Part shown: piece after piece, positions 37,112-46,907 of the stretch
Position numbering within the stretch: the first letter of the stretch is position 1
Layout of the letters: each line of letters begins with the position of its first letter
Assembly: GCA_040768585.1 (NCBI GenBank)
Contig: JAXGMQ010000001.1
Span: forward strand, 1,178,001-1,242,000
Origin: JAXGMQ01 sp040768585
Lineage (GTDB): Bacteria; Caldisericota; Caldisericia; JAAYUI01
DNA: 64,000 nucleotides
Direction of reading: 5' to 3'
Notes under the pieces: generated by a model
What the model was told of the DNA's origin: nothing
Seen by the model: only the letters and a program-made list of their open reading frames with translations
The model's database searches: none
Position numbers and translations under genes: made by a program

Positions 37112-39235
37112 ATGAAAAATAGTTTTATTCGATTGTTTGCTGTTTTGGCTATTGTGGTTGGTGTTTTATTGTCAGCTTCGTGTGGGGGTGATTATGGAAT
37201 GTCTTGCGTAATCGAGAACACAAAACAGGCAAGCAAATGGCGACAGGAAAAAAGTTTACCAAGTAAAGAGTCTGGGGATATTGACTCAACAAAATGGGGT
37301 GGCGATTTCAGCTTTGATGACCCAACTGTGTTTGGTGAGGAAAGTGAATCTGAGAGGGAGACTCAAAAAGAACGAGACCAAATAAAGAACTTAGACGAGA
37401 TAGCAGATTTTACAGGGGAAAGGTTTGAGTATTTCTACATCGATGGGGATGAAGATAATGGTTCTAATGCTCAGGGAGAAAAGAATTGTGTAGATTACAT
37501 ATCGCTTAGCTGGAGTCCCGATTTCAAGCCACTAAATGGGCTAAGGTTGAAGATGAACGCAGGTGAAGTCCTGTATATTGCATTCTATGTCAGGAACAAC
37601 ACCGAGAATGTGATTGAATACTATCTGAATCATGGTGATCCTATCAGATTGAATCCCAAAGAAGTCATGGAATTTCAGCACAAAATACAATGCACAAAGA
37701 TGGATAAAAGATTTGAAGACTATTATGTTGGTGCAGGATATGCAGAGATTGAGGGAGAAGAAAGAAGCTGGAAAAATGCCTGTGGTTTGTTGGAGATAAA
37801 TGTTGAGAGGATGGATATAAAGGAGTACCCAGTTGTTTGGCGAACTCCACACATGTTTTTGTCAAAAGGTTTTCTTTTCGGTATCGAAGTTTTTGATGAG
37901 ACCATTATTGTAGCAGAAAAAGGTCATGCGGAGACTCCTTGCGGGAGTCCTAAGCTAATTTCAGCCTATGACAGGTCAACAGGAGAATATCTTTGGAAAA
38001 TGGGGCAAGGCACTCAACCAGATGGTTCGTGGTTCAACATAGGCGGATTCGAGTATGATGATGGTAAACTTTATCTGTATGAAAGCTATACTGGTAGAAA
38101 TTTTATTGATACAGTCAGCTTTAGTTTTGATCAAAATAGTAAGAATTTGAGGGTTTTGGATATCAGAAGTGGGGAAGAATTGGAGTTTAATGAGGAAGAA
38201 GTTTTCTCATTTTTTCTGCGCAAACAATTCGAAGAATCAGGAGAAAAATATATTTTGATGCATAACAATCGGCAAAGAACCGCACCTTCTTTAGTCGATC
38301 TCGAACAAGGAAAAGAAGTCTGTCAGTTGAGAGGGAGTGTCTACTCCTATGCAGTATTAGGGCAAAATATCTACACATATGAGTTGGATTCAATATCATC
38401 TGCATCTTTTGATTTTACAGATTATAAAACTGTTCGGGAGGAATACAGACAATGGATAATTCAACATTCCAAAATTAGAAAATACTCCTTTGAACGTGGA
38501 TTCATTCAGGAAAAGAAAGCAGATATTGTTGGGAGATTTCAAATCTTTGGTGACAAGGTTTACTTCATTCAATCAGATAAAGCATTGGGAGGAGAATGCA
38601 CATTCAGAGAAGATGGTGAATTTTATAATGATACATCAATCCTGAAGATCAATCCTGAAACACTCGAAACGGAATGGTCACATGAGCTGAAAAAGGTTTC
38701 TCTATCAGAAGATTCTAGCATAGACAATCGGAGACATTATCAATTTGTTGATAACACGGTTGTGATAATTTCTGAAAAAGATGTCTATGGAATTGACTCA
38801 AACACAGGAAAAATTGTCTGGGAAAATAATGCCTTTGTGGGATTGCTAGATGACACAAAACAACTCGATGGTAATACATGTGTTGTGTTCCACAACGGAA
38901 CAACTGAATCCGAATCTACCTTTATGTTATATGTGGATGCAAGCACGGGGAGGATAGCAAAAATTGAAAAGCTTGAACCCAAGATTACTTCAGAACAAAG
39001 TGAACGTCTACGTGTAAATTGGTACAAAGAAAGCAGCGATGGTTACTTAATTTGTGAGCATTATTGGCTAGATCCAAAAACACATGAAATCCTTGGAATA
39101 AACGAGGGAGAAGATCCACACATACTGTCAGACATTGGAAACATTGTAGATGGATACATGTTTTATATCGAGCAGGATTGGAATAAAGATGAATACAAAA
39201 GAAAACCTCAATTGGTCTGCAAAAAGATTTATTAA
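37112..39235 (+). CDS. propeller lipoprotein 1 with ENT motif
   Basis: 707 aa. ATG behind AAGGAGG (37101-37107). The lipoprotein signal peptide ends at C24 (LLSASC). Directly after it comes GGDYGMSCVIENTKQ, shared with the next three genes. A charged, probably flexible linker (to about 120) is followed by an Ig-like domain (about 125-240; LRLKMNAGEVLYIAFYV) and then by PQQ-type propeller blades (TGEYLWKMGQG, TLETEWSHEL, TGKIVWENN). No PQQ-dependent enzyme residues are recognisable; such propellers in lipoproteins usually bind proteins or glycans. The paralogue closest in domain style is the fourth gene. Membrane-anchored, outward facing. Confidence 0.85.
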   Translation: MKNSFIRLFAVLAIVVGVLLSASCGGDYGMSCVIENTKQASKWRQEKSLPSKESGDIDSTKWGGDFSFDDPTVFGEESESERETQKERDQIKNLDEIADFTGERFEYFYIDGDEDNGSNAQGEKNCVDYISLSWSPDFKPLNGLRLKMNAGEVLYIAFYVRNNTENVIEYYLNHGDPIRLNPKEVMEFQHKIQCTKMDKRFEDYYVGAGYAEIEGEERSWKNACGLLEINVERMDIKEYPVVWRTPHMFLSKGFLFGIEVFDETIIVAEKGHAETPCGSPKLISAYDRSTGEYLWKMGQGTQPDGSWFNIGGFEYDDGKLYLYESYTGRNFIDTVSFSFDQNSKNLRVLDIRSGEELEFNEEEVFSFFLRKQFEESGEKYILMHNNRQRTAPSLVDLEQGKEVCQLRGSVYSYAVLGQNIYTYELDSISSASFDFTDYKTVREEYRQWIIQHSKIRKYSFERGFIQEKKADIVGRFQIFGDKVYFIQSDKALGGECTFREDGEFYNDTSILKINPETLETEWSHELKKVSLSEDSSIDNRRHYQFVDNTVVIISEKDVYGIDSNTGKIVWENNAFVGLLDDTKQLDGNTCVVFHNGTTESESTFMLYVDASTGRIAKIEKLEPKITSEQSERLRVNWYKESSDGYLICEHYWLDPKTHEILGINEGEDPHILSDIGNIVDGYMFYIEQDWNKDEYKRKPQLVCKKIY

Positions 39236-39316
39236 ATGATGACCCAGGCTTGTTTGGTGTGAATCTGCGTTTCTTGTTGTGTGTTTAGTTTTGATTATAT
39301 AAAGGAGGTTTTTAAG

Positions 39317-41422
39317 GTGCGAATATCTAGAGTTTTGCTATCAACTGTTGTTGTGGTGTTGCTGACAATTTCCTTTGTTTCATGTGGGGGAGATTATGGG
39401 ATGAACCGCATCATCGAAAACACCAACAAAACCAGACTATATAGACCGGTTATAGAAGACAGTCGAGTGCCACCTAAGACTACAGATAATAAAACCAAGA
39501 AGGGTGAGAGCAGCAGGCAATTCTTTGGAGGTGGTTATCTAAATACTACCTGGAATTTTGCTGTTCCATCTGATGTCACATTTCCTGTTGTTGACCAATT
39601 CGCATATGTGAATACAAAACACAAAGAAGAAGCAGATAGATTAAAGATTGAAAGACAGGAACTTATTGATGACGCTACAAGTGAGGAGTGCAAACTAAAA
39701 ATAACATGGGAAAGTGGTTATATCAAAAAAGATAGGTCTGTTTACGTTGATTTGCCCATAGGTCAAACAACAGAGCATTTTTTCAATCTACTCAATAAGT
39801 ACAAAACACCAATTCAGCTAAAGCTAAAAGAAGGTTTCGCCAATGATGGTTTTATGCCAAAATCAACAGAGACAAAAATAATTGAGCCAGAACAAATTGC
39901 CTACATTTATTTTCAATACACCCGGACATTAGAGAATGCCAATAAGACAATATTCAAAGACATTTTCTCGTGCATGGACATCGAATTTGTCACAGACATA
40001 GAAGGAATCGCATTCGATTACGATAAAATGCAAAAGATTGATGTCTATACATATCCGGTTGATTTGAATCGCTTTGACAAGGACGAGAAAGAAATCGTGT
40101 GGACCAAGTTTGTTGATACTTGTTGTGATTTCGTGATTGACCATAAAGTCATAGGGAATGTTATTTGTACAAAGAATTCAAGATGTTTATACGGCAGTTG
40201 TTTTCAAAAGTTTGTAGAATTTTATGATGTTAGAGATGGTAGACGGATAAGGAACTTTCCCTTTCATGTAGATGATGTGATACGTAATTCATTATCAGAT
40301 TATTACTTCGAACAAGACGGAAAGCTCTACATCCAGTGTAGCGAAAACAAAGAAAAACTGTTGGAATCAAAAGATGTTGATCCTGTTTGTCAGAAAGAGA
40401 CTATAAAAATAATCTATGAGACAAAGTGCTTTGATATAAACACATGTGAAGAGATTCCTGTAACAGAGGAAGAATATATGACTGCTTACAGAAGGCACAA
40501 AGCGAATGGTAACGACAGGTATATCGAACTTAAAAGGCATAACAAAATTATTCAATGTCAGAATGAAAAGGTAGTAAAAGAAGAGTGGATTGAGCTGATA
40601 TGCACAAGCTTTGATGGGGAAAATGTTTTCTGGACAGCCGATATGGGAGTACTGGTTGAATACCATGAAATGCAAATTGTCTCACAGGACAACAATTGTT
40701 GCATCGTGGTAAATTCTGACAACGAGACAATAAGAACTCTAACTAGTGTCTCAATGAAAGACGGGAGCATATTGACACGAGTTGAATACCCAAAAACCGA
40801 ATCTGGTAATGATAGTTACAAGTTAATACAATCTACACCTTATGGGGCTTTGTTGTTCGGTGGAACTTGTAGTCATGGTGATGAAATGGGTTTTGTTAAT
40901 GTCAAATGGCTCGAGATGCTTGATACCAGAACACTTAAACCGATATACAAGGTTGATATGGTTGATGAGTTACGAACCGTAGAGAATAGTCTACCATTTT
41001 TGCATCTCGAATATGTGATATTTGATAATTTTTTCTACCACCAATCTGTTTGCATTGATTTGAAAACGGGAAAACAGCTTTGGAAAGGTGGATACGACTA
41101 CAATACTATTGTCTATAAAAAGGACAATAATCTGGTTTTATCAGATCATGAAAGTAAATTGACAAGGATTAACATGAGAACAGGGGAGATTGTTTGGCAA
41201 ACAGGCTACAACCACGCTCAAAGCTGCACCAGACCTAAAGGAGACGTTATTTTGTGGTATGATATGTGGGTTGATTATGAGACAGGTGTTGTGCTTGGGA
41301 AAATGAAGTCTTCTGACCAGGAGAAAAAACAAATAACGATTGTCAGCGTTAATCCGGAATGCGTGATATATGTTGACAGAAATTATGGAGACTTCATGTT
41401 TTATTGCGAAAGGTTCAAGTAG
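39317..41422 (+). CDS. propeller lipoprotein 2 with ENT motif
   Basis: 701 aa from the GTG at 39317, set by GGAGG at 39304-39308; an in-frame ATG at 39281 lies upstream of that site and would spoil the signal peptide. The lipobox ends at C23 (ISFVSC), followed by GGDYGMNRIIENTNKTR. After a linker comes an Ig-like domain containing EFVTDIEG and KIDVYTYPVD, shared with the next gene, and then a PQQ-like propeller (EIVWTKFVD, GENVFWTADM, TGKQLWKGGYD, TGEIVWQTGYN). The chain ends with the VLGK and YCERFK elements also seen in lipoprotein 3. Function unknown; probably surface display or binding. Confidence 0.85.
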   Translation: MRISRVLLSTVVVVLLTISFVSCGGDYGMNRIIENTNKTRLYRPVIEDSRVPPKTTDNKTKKGESSRQFFGGGYLNTTWNFAVPSDVTFPVVDQFAYVNTKHKEEADRLKIERQELIDDATSEECKLKITWESGYIKKDRSVYVDLPIGQTTEHFFNLLNKYKTPIQLKLKEGFANDGFMPKSTETKIIEPEQIAYIYFQYTRTLENANKTIFKDIFSCMDIEFVTDIEGIAFDYDKMQKIDVYTYPVDLNRFDKDEKEIVWTKFVDTCCDFVIDHKVIGNVICTKNSRCLYGSCFQKFVEFYDVRDGRRIRNFPFHVDDVIRNSLSDYYFEQDGKLYIQCSENKEKLLESKDVDPVCQKETIKIIYETKCFDINTCEEIPVTEEEYMTAYRRHKANGNDRYIELKRHNKIIQCQNEKVVKEEWIELICTSFDGENVFWTADMGVLVEYHEMQIVSQDNNCCIVVNSDNETIRTLTSVSMKDGSILTRVEYPKTESGNDSYKLIQSTPYGALLFGGTCSHGDEMGFVNVKWLEMLDTRTLKPIYKVDMVDELRTVENSLPFLHLEYVIFDNFFYHQSVCIDLKTGKQLWKGGYDYNTIVYKKDNNLVLSDHESKLTRINMRTGEIVWQTGYNHAQSCTRPKGDVILWYDMWVDYETGVVLGKMKSSDQEKKQITIVSVNPECVIYVDRNYGDFMFYCERFK

Positions 41423-41468
41423 TGTTTGAATTTTTCGTGTTTGATTGCAATTTGTTGGAGGTGAGTGC

Positions 41469-43649
41469 GTGAGACCAAGAGTTTTGTGTTTATCGTTTTT
41501 AGCCGTTGCCGTGTTCCTTGTTTCATGCGACAACAGCATGAATCGTATTATCGAGAACACCAACAAAACAAGAGAAAACCGTGGTGGGTATGTGCTAGTG
41601 GCACGGAATTCACAAGAAAAAGCAGACAGCGTAAGCGCTGATTTTTCAAATACCACAGGAGTGCACAGGAAGAAAAAAACTGTACCTGTGAAGAATCCTG
41701 TGCTAGAACTGATTGATTCAACAGATTCAACTTGTTGTCCAAACAACAGCTTAAGTTATTCAATTATTCACACGAATCCGTACCAGATAATGGCAGATGA
41801 GTTGCAAAGAGCGGCTACTCTTGAGAGCGCGATTGCAGAAATCGAGAATGAGCAACCCGATGCCCCAAGCAAGCTCAGAGCGTCAGTTGATGGAAAACCC
41901 ATGATCTGGGGGATGTACTATGTCCCGTTTAGCATAAGCCAATACTCAAGTGGGTTTCAAATCAACATGATAAATGATTACAACCTTCCAATTAGAGTCA
42001 CAAGAAACAAAGATACAGAGACTGTTTTTGACTTCAGTCTATATGAAGATTTTGTGATTCCAGCAAAGGGTTATCACAAATTCTATGTTTCTTATAAAAG
42101 AACAGAAGCGAATGCTCATCAGATCAAGTTCTTCGATGTCCTATCTGTTCTTGATTACGAGTTTGTCACAGACTACAAGGAACGCATCGAATATGACTTT
42201 AGCAAGTCCTGCAAGATTGATGTCATGACATACCCGATTGATAATTCTCCACCAGGACCGTTTGAGACAAAGACCGTTTGGAAGACTAAAACACAGGCAC
42301 GAGATTTTCAGATAAAGATTTTCGGGAATATTGTGTGTGTAGAAGCACACTACGGTTATTACGGCAGTAGTTGGTTGGATTTTATCGAGCTTGTTGATAT
42401 CAGAGATGGTAAAATGATTAGGGAATTCAACTACTACAGAGAACCTGTTTGGTTCGATAACCAAAGAAACACTGACAATTACTTTGTTGCAAATGATATG
42501 CTGTACTTGCAGTGTAGAAAACCAATGCCTATGGGTGAGTCGAGTATGGATTTGACAAAAGAAAAAAGAGAGATTCTTGAGACAAGGTGTTTTGACATTA
42601 ACACTTGCGAGGAGATTCCAATTACTGAAAATGAATTCACATTGGCAGAGAGTGCATACTATTCATTATCTGATGATAGAAAAATTGATATAAATAAGGA
42701 AATCATTGAGTACGTCGATGAGAAATATGGCTCTCGTAAAGAAAAGAAAAAAACTACTGTAAAATGCTCAAGTCCTGACAAAAGCAATGTGTTCTGGGAG
42801 AAAACAATTTATGAAGGACAGACTGACGGACAAACCTACATCATCTCACAGGACATAGAACACCTATTCTTATTGCATAAGGGAGAAGATTTATCATATA
42901 AGATGGAAAACACAATTCTGAAGATGTCAATGGCAGATGGCAAGGTGTTGGGCAAATATGAGATAGAAATTGAAGAAGTGCCAATGGAAGGGCCACATAG
43001 CGCATTTGCATATATTGTCAGGCACAGACCATGTGGATTGGTTATATTCTACGGAAAATGTTTGCATGGAAATGAATCTAGTCATGCTTCTTTTAATAGA
43101 TTTGAAATCATTGACAAAGACACGTTTGAATCAGTTTTCCAGTGGCAGTTTGATGATTTCATAATTGGTGGAGATATTCATGATGTGCCAGATAGGCTAG
43201 ATAATGTGTTGTTTTACGACAACCTTATGATTTGCGGTAAAGGGGATATCCACTGTTTCGACATGGAAAAGAGGGAGTTGCTTTGGAAAACCGCAGTCTA
43301 TGAGTCATATAATCCAAATTTCATGGTGTATGATGATAAGTATCTGTTTGTAAAAGGGGGTGAGACGATTTTTGCGCTTGATATAGATTCTGGCAAGGTT
43401 CTCTGGTTCAACCAACTTCAAAATATCAGTCAAAGAAGAGAAAAGCCAGAGGGAGAATGTGTTATTTGGAAAGATATGTGGTTGGATACAAAAACTGGCA
43501 GAGTGCTTGGGAAAATAGCAGACAGTAAGACAACATGGAGCAATTACCCACTGGTAGTCAGAGTTAACTCCGACTATCTGCTGTATGTTCAACGCGATAC
43601 GTCTGTATACCCAGGAGGGGCGTATCTTGTGATGGAAAGGTTTGAATAA
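41469..43649 (+). CDS. propeller lipoprotein 3 with ENT motif
   Basis: 726 aa from the GTG at 41469, behind TTGGAGGT (41454-41462 region). An in-frame TTG at 41445 lies upstream of this ribosome site and is unlikely. The lipobox ends at C20 (VFLVSC), followed by DNSMNRIIENTNKTR, slightly shortened relative to the CGG form of the others. A linker, an Ig-like domain (DYEFVTDYKER, KIDVMTYPID) and PQQ-type blades (TKTVWKTKT, KSNVFWEKT, KRELLWKTAV, SGKVLWFNQL) follow. It is closest to lipoprotein 2 over the whole length, for example in CFDINTCEEIP followed by a TENEF/TEEEY segment. Probably the product of a tandem duplication. Confidence 0.85.
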   Translation: MRPRVLCLSFLAVAVFLVSCDNSMNRIIENTNKTRENRGGYVLVARNSQEKADSVSADFSNTTGVHRKKKTVPVKNPVLELIDSTDSTCCPNNSLSYSIIHTNPYQIMADELQRAATLESAIAEIENEQPDAPSKLRASVDGKPMIWGMYYVPFSISQYSSGFQINMINDYNLPIRVTRNKDTETVFDFSLYEDFVIPAKGYHKFYVSYKRTEANAHQIKFFDVLSVLDYEFVTDYKERIEYDFSKSCKIDVMTYPIDNSPPGPFETKTVWKTKTQARDFQIKIFGNIVCVEAHYGYYGSSWLDFIELVDIRDGKMIREFNYYREPVWFDNQRNTDNYFVANDMLYLQCRKPMPMGESSMDLTKEKREILETRCFDINTCEEIPITENEFTLAESAYYSLSDDRKIDINKEIIEYVDEKYGSRKEKKKTTVKCSSPDKSNVFWEKTIYEGQTDGQTYIISQDIEHLFLLHKGEDLSYKMENTILKMSMADGKVLGKYEIEIEEVPMEGPHSAFAYIVRHRPCGLVIFYGKCLHGNESSHASFNRFEIIDKDTFESVFQWQFDDFIIGGDIHDVPDRLDNVLFYDNLMICGKGDIHCFDMEKRELLWKTAVYESYNPNFMVYDDKYLFVKGGETIFALDIDSGKVLWFNQLQNISQRREKPEGECVIWKDMWLDTKTGRVLGKIADSKTTWSNYPLVVRVNSDYLLYVQRDTSVYPGGAYLVMERFE

Positions 43650-43710
43650 TAAGTCCGAGGCATATAGATTTTGCTTTGGGGCTTGCAAATCAATAAATTG
43701 GAGGATTGGT

Positions 43711-45762
43711 GTGAGGAAAACATTATGCATTTTGATAGTTCTTTCGGTAGCATTTACAACTCTTACTTCATGTGGGGGTGATGATGGGATGAGCAGAATC
43801 ATCGAGAACACAAAACAGACAAGCTCTTGGCGACAAAGCTATAAGTTTAAACCAAAACGGGAAAAAATCACAAGACAAACAAAACTCATGAAAACTGATA
43901 ATCTGGACTTTACAAACCTTTTGGACACAGAAGTCTACCCCGATATTTCTGTTGAAGGTATTTTTAGCACCAGAGAAATCAATAGGCGTATCCAGTTTAG
44001 TTGGGACAAAGATGATTTCAACTCTAAAAGTCTTGATTTGACTATGTTTTTAGGGCAGATAAGGGATGTTGTCTTTTATGTGAAGAATGTGAGTGATTCA
44101 ACCGTTGTATTAGAATTTAACAATACACTTCCAAATTGCCTTTTATATCCTGAAGATGTCTATGTGGCTTCAGAAACTGAAAGTATTGAAAACAAGCTAT
44201 ACATCAAGTCAGCTCTTCACGAACTTAATCCAGGTGAAACTGTGGAAGTGCAAGCAGAAATTCATTGTCTAGCCAACCAAACCGACAAATTATTAATCAA
44301 TAATGTTGTTGATTTCGCGCTAGAAGAAGTTGAGACAAAAAAGGTTTTCAACTCTAAAGGTTGTTTGGCATTTCTCAATTTGAGAATCAACATCTCAACT
44401 GATGATATTGTCTGGAAAACACAGTATGATACGAGAACCAACAGTAGTGAAATTGAGATTGTCAACGGTGTATTGTTGCTAAAGCACTATATGACAAGAG
44501 AATCTCCTTTTAGGATGATTTACAATGTGACGGCAATCAACCCAATTACAGGAGAAGTTCTTTGGGACTGGATTCAACCAGACCCAGATAGCAAGCACAA
44601 GCGTCCAGACCTGGGCAAGCTTGTGGTTGATAGTGAAAAACTTCTAATTAAATTATATGGCGTTCATTATGAGTACGATGAACAAACTGATACATATGAA
44701 AAGAATTTCCTAGACAGACTTTTCTGGGCTGTTGATTTACACACAGGGGAGTGTCTGCCAGATGATGAGCAATCTGTAATAGAGCAGATGTATCAGACTG
44801 AATATAGAAAAGATGGTGTGAGATATGAGTTTGTAGGTTACGATGAGTCAAATCTTATTGATAAGAAAACTGGAAAAGCACTCTGGTCATATGATGGAAC
44901 ACGTATTTCATCTTTTGTAGTACAAGATGAAATGGTTCTTATACATGAGTTTGAATCATATTTTTCTGCCGATAGTCGTCTTGTTTTATACTCTTTGGCT
45001 GGGGAAAAACTAATGGATTGGGACTTCGATGAAGAAGGAAAGTTTTTCAAAATTGGAAACAATGTGATTTTTGTTGAGGGAGATGTAATATTTGGTGAGT
45101 ATGGAGGGTGCTGGATAAATTCAACTTTTGACACGGTTATTTATGGAGTAGACATAGAAACCATGGATTTTCTTTGGAAATACACCAACACTAAAGATGA
45201 TGGGAAAAGTCAAATAACAGCGAGTAACAATTATCTTTCATATGGTGATATCTTCTTTGTTAATTGTGGTTCTGAGTTTGTTGGCATTGACTCAGACAAT
45301 GGCAATGAGCTTTGGAGTATTGACTTTGCCAGCCAATATGGGCAAAAACCGATTGATACAAAGATTGAAGGTATGTTGCTTATTGTTGAATTCAGAGATC
45401 CTGATGAATTTTGTTTCCTGCAAGTTGTAGCAATCAACCCAGAAAATGGAAAGGTTGTTAGTAGGAAGAGCTTGTTCTTTGGGAACTACTTCACAGTTCG
45501 AACAACATATAATGATGACTGGTGGCATAACCAAAGGGAAGAGCCTGTTTGGAGTGACAATGGTGAGTTCTACTATTACAATGAATTCTGGTTTGATAAA
45601 AATGATTCCTTGCTTGGTGTGAATTTTGCTAACATGCAAAATAGAATCGTTTATATAGAAGCTGCTTATGGAGATTGTGTCTACTACTTTGACTGTGAAA
45701 TTGAAGAAGATGGCTGGGGCAAAAAGGATTTCCTAGTGTGCAAGAAGGCTATAGATAGATGA
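43711..45762 (+). CDS. propeller lipoprotein 4 with ENT motif
   Basis: 683 aa from the GTG at 43711, behind GGAGG (43700-43704). An in-frame TTG at 43642 overlaps the previous gene and is rejected. The lipobox ends at C21 (TTLTSC), then GGDDGMSRIIENTKQ. The linker, Ig-like region (about 95-230) and PQQ-type blades (DDIVWKTQYD, TGEVLWDWIQ, TGKALWSYDG, TMDFLWKYT, NGNELWSIDF) resemble lipoprotein 1, as does the C-terminal LVCKKAI against LVCKKIY. It is the last gene of the tandem array. AT-rich like its neighbours. Confidence 0.85.
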   Translation: MRKTLCILIVLSVAFTTLTSCGGDDGMSRIIENTKQTSSWRQSYKFKPKREKITRQTKLMKTDNLDFTNLLDTEVYPDISVEGIFSTREINRRIQFSWDKDDFNSKSLDLTMFLGQIRDVVFYVKNVSDSTVVLEFNNTLPNCLLYPEDVYVASETESIENKLYIKSALHELNPGETVEVQAEIHCLANQTDKLLINNVVDFALEEVETKKVFNSKGCLAFLNLRINISTDDIVWKTQYDTRTNSSEIEIVNGVLLLKHYMTRESPFRMIYNVTAINPITGEVLWDWIQPDPDSKHKRPDLGKLVVDSEKLLIKLYGVHYEYDEQTDTYEKNFLDRLFWAVDLHTGECLPDDEQSVIEQMYQTEYRKDGVRYEFVGYDESNLIDKKTGKALWSYDGTRISSFVVQDEMVLIHEFESYFSADSRLVLYSLAGEKLMDWDFDEEGKFFKIGNNVIFVEGDVIFGEYGGCWINSTFDTVIYGVDIETMDFLWKYTNTKDDGKSQITASNNYLSYGDIFFVNCGSEFVGIDSDNGNELWSIDFASQYGQKPIDTKIEGMLLIVEFRDPDEFCFLQVVAINPENGKVVSRKSLFFGNYFTVRTTYNDDWWHNQREEPVWSDNGEFYYYNEFWFDKNDSLLGVNFANMQNRIVYIEAAYGDCVYYFDCEIEEDGWGKKDFLVCKKAIDR

Positions 45763-45887
45763 TGCTCTTTTTTCAATGCGAATAGTACATGTGATTATAA
45801 TCATTGCTCCAAATGATGAATTGTTTTTTGAGCATTTTGCGTTGATACCTCAACCTCTATAGAATAGATCGTGGAGGTTTGGAAACT

Positions 45888-46826
45888 ATGCCAGACACTT
45901 ACAAAACCATCATCGTAGGGAACCCCGATGTAAACAATTCACTTTCCCTGTGCTTGCGGTTTGTGCTTGGCAAACAAGGAGTGGATACAACACACGAATA
46001 CATTAGCGGTCTTCTGGGGACGGCGTTTTCTCCAGCTTGGGCTTTGGGGGAGGACTGCACCGCCTGGTGGATGGAGGGCGGGGACGATGACAACATCGTC
46101 ACAGTTGGCGATGTTCTCGGATTTTCTGCCATCAGGCCAAAGACAGAGCTCGAAGCGCGAGATGTCATAGAAAAGACAGACAAACTCAAAGAGTTATACA
46201 AGGAGATGAGAGCCTGGGTCAAAGAGGGTTTGCTTGTTGTTCAGAAAACCTGGCCAACATCGACGGTTGTGGTGGGGTGGGACGACGAGGGCGACGAGCC
46301 AGAAAGAGCAGGATTCGAGGGTTTTCCGTTGTTTGACTCGCCTGATGGGGCGTTTGCGATAAAACTCACAGAGCCAAGGATGAGCAAAGAGGAGGCTTTT
46401 GTAAAAGCCCTTGAGAACGGTAAAGCCTACGCAAATGGTGATTTCAAGAGGGTTGGTTTCACCTATGGAGGTGAACTCTACAAAGAGATGGCGAGAGTGT
46501 TGCGTGAGGAGGAGCATTTTTGTGTGCCTTGCTCCAAACCGCCGCTTTCTGACCTTGGGTGTTTTATGCGCACACTTGCTCGCATGGTGGGCGTGGCGCG
46601 AGAGTTCGTCGGGTTTGTCGATGCGACTTCAGAGTTTCACGGCAACAAGGCAGAGAGCCTCGCCCGGGCAAAGCAAATAAACTTGCAGATGGAGAAGAAG
46701 TTAAAAGAGCTCCACAACCACCCAGAACTAGAGGATTTGTGGCAAGACAGAAATTTCAGGAAAGAGCTGGCAGAGGGGGTGGAGGGGGTGTATAAACTCC
46801 ATCGAGAATTTGCGAAGTCATTTTAA
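45888..46826 (+). CDS. BtrH-like (papain-like fold) protein, function unknown
   Basis: 312 aa from the ATG at 45888, placed 10 bases after GGAGG (45873-45877); a TTG at 45879 is too close to that site. The N-terminal half recalls the BtrH N-terminal/C39-like family: a NNSLSLCLRFVLG segment, HEYISGLLGTAFSPAW and a Trp/Cys-rich CTAWWMEGG region. These proteins include an acyl transferase of antibiotic synthesis and many uncharacterised members. The similarity is by eye and weak. Candidate nucleophile: the Cys in SLCLRF. No signal peptide or membrane helix, so cytoplasmic. More GC-rich than the lipoproteins before it. Its role next to them is not apparent. Confidence 0.6.
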   Translation: MPDTYKTIIVGNPDVNNSLSLCLRFVLGKQGVDTTHEYISGLLGTAFSPAWALGEDCTAWWMEGGDDDNIVTVGDVLGFSAIRPKTELEARDVIEKTDKLKELYKEMRAWVKEGLLVVQKTWPTSTVVVGWDDEGDEPERAGFEGFPLFDSPDGAFAIKLTEPRMSKEEAFVKALENGKAYANGDFKRVGFTYGGELYKEMARVLREEEHFCVPCSKPPLSDLGCFMRTLARMVGVAREFVGFVDATSEFHGNKAESLARAKQINLQMEKKLKELHNHPELEDLWQDRNFRKELAEGVEGVYKLHREFAKSF

Positions 46827-46907
46827 TTATAGACATTTATCAGATGAGAACTGGAGAATTTAGAATTAGTATTTATGCTTCTCTCCAACAAAAAGGACTA
46901 TTAGACA

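Noticed and set aside
37112..45762. PQQ-dependent dehydrogenases
   Set aside because: The blades show only the structural W motif; no paired-cysteine or calcium/PQQ site pattern is seen and the proteins are lipoproteins with Ig-like parts.
46559..46795. Arg/Gly-rich 78-codon frame inside the BtrH-like gene
   Set aside because: Alternate-frame reading of a gene with good start and codon pattern.
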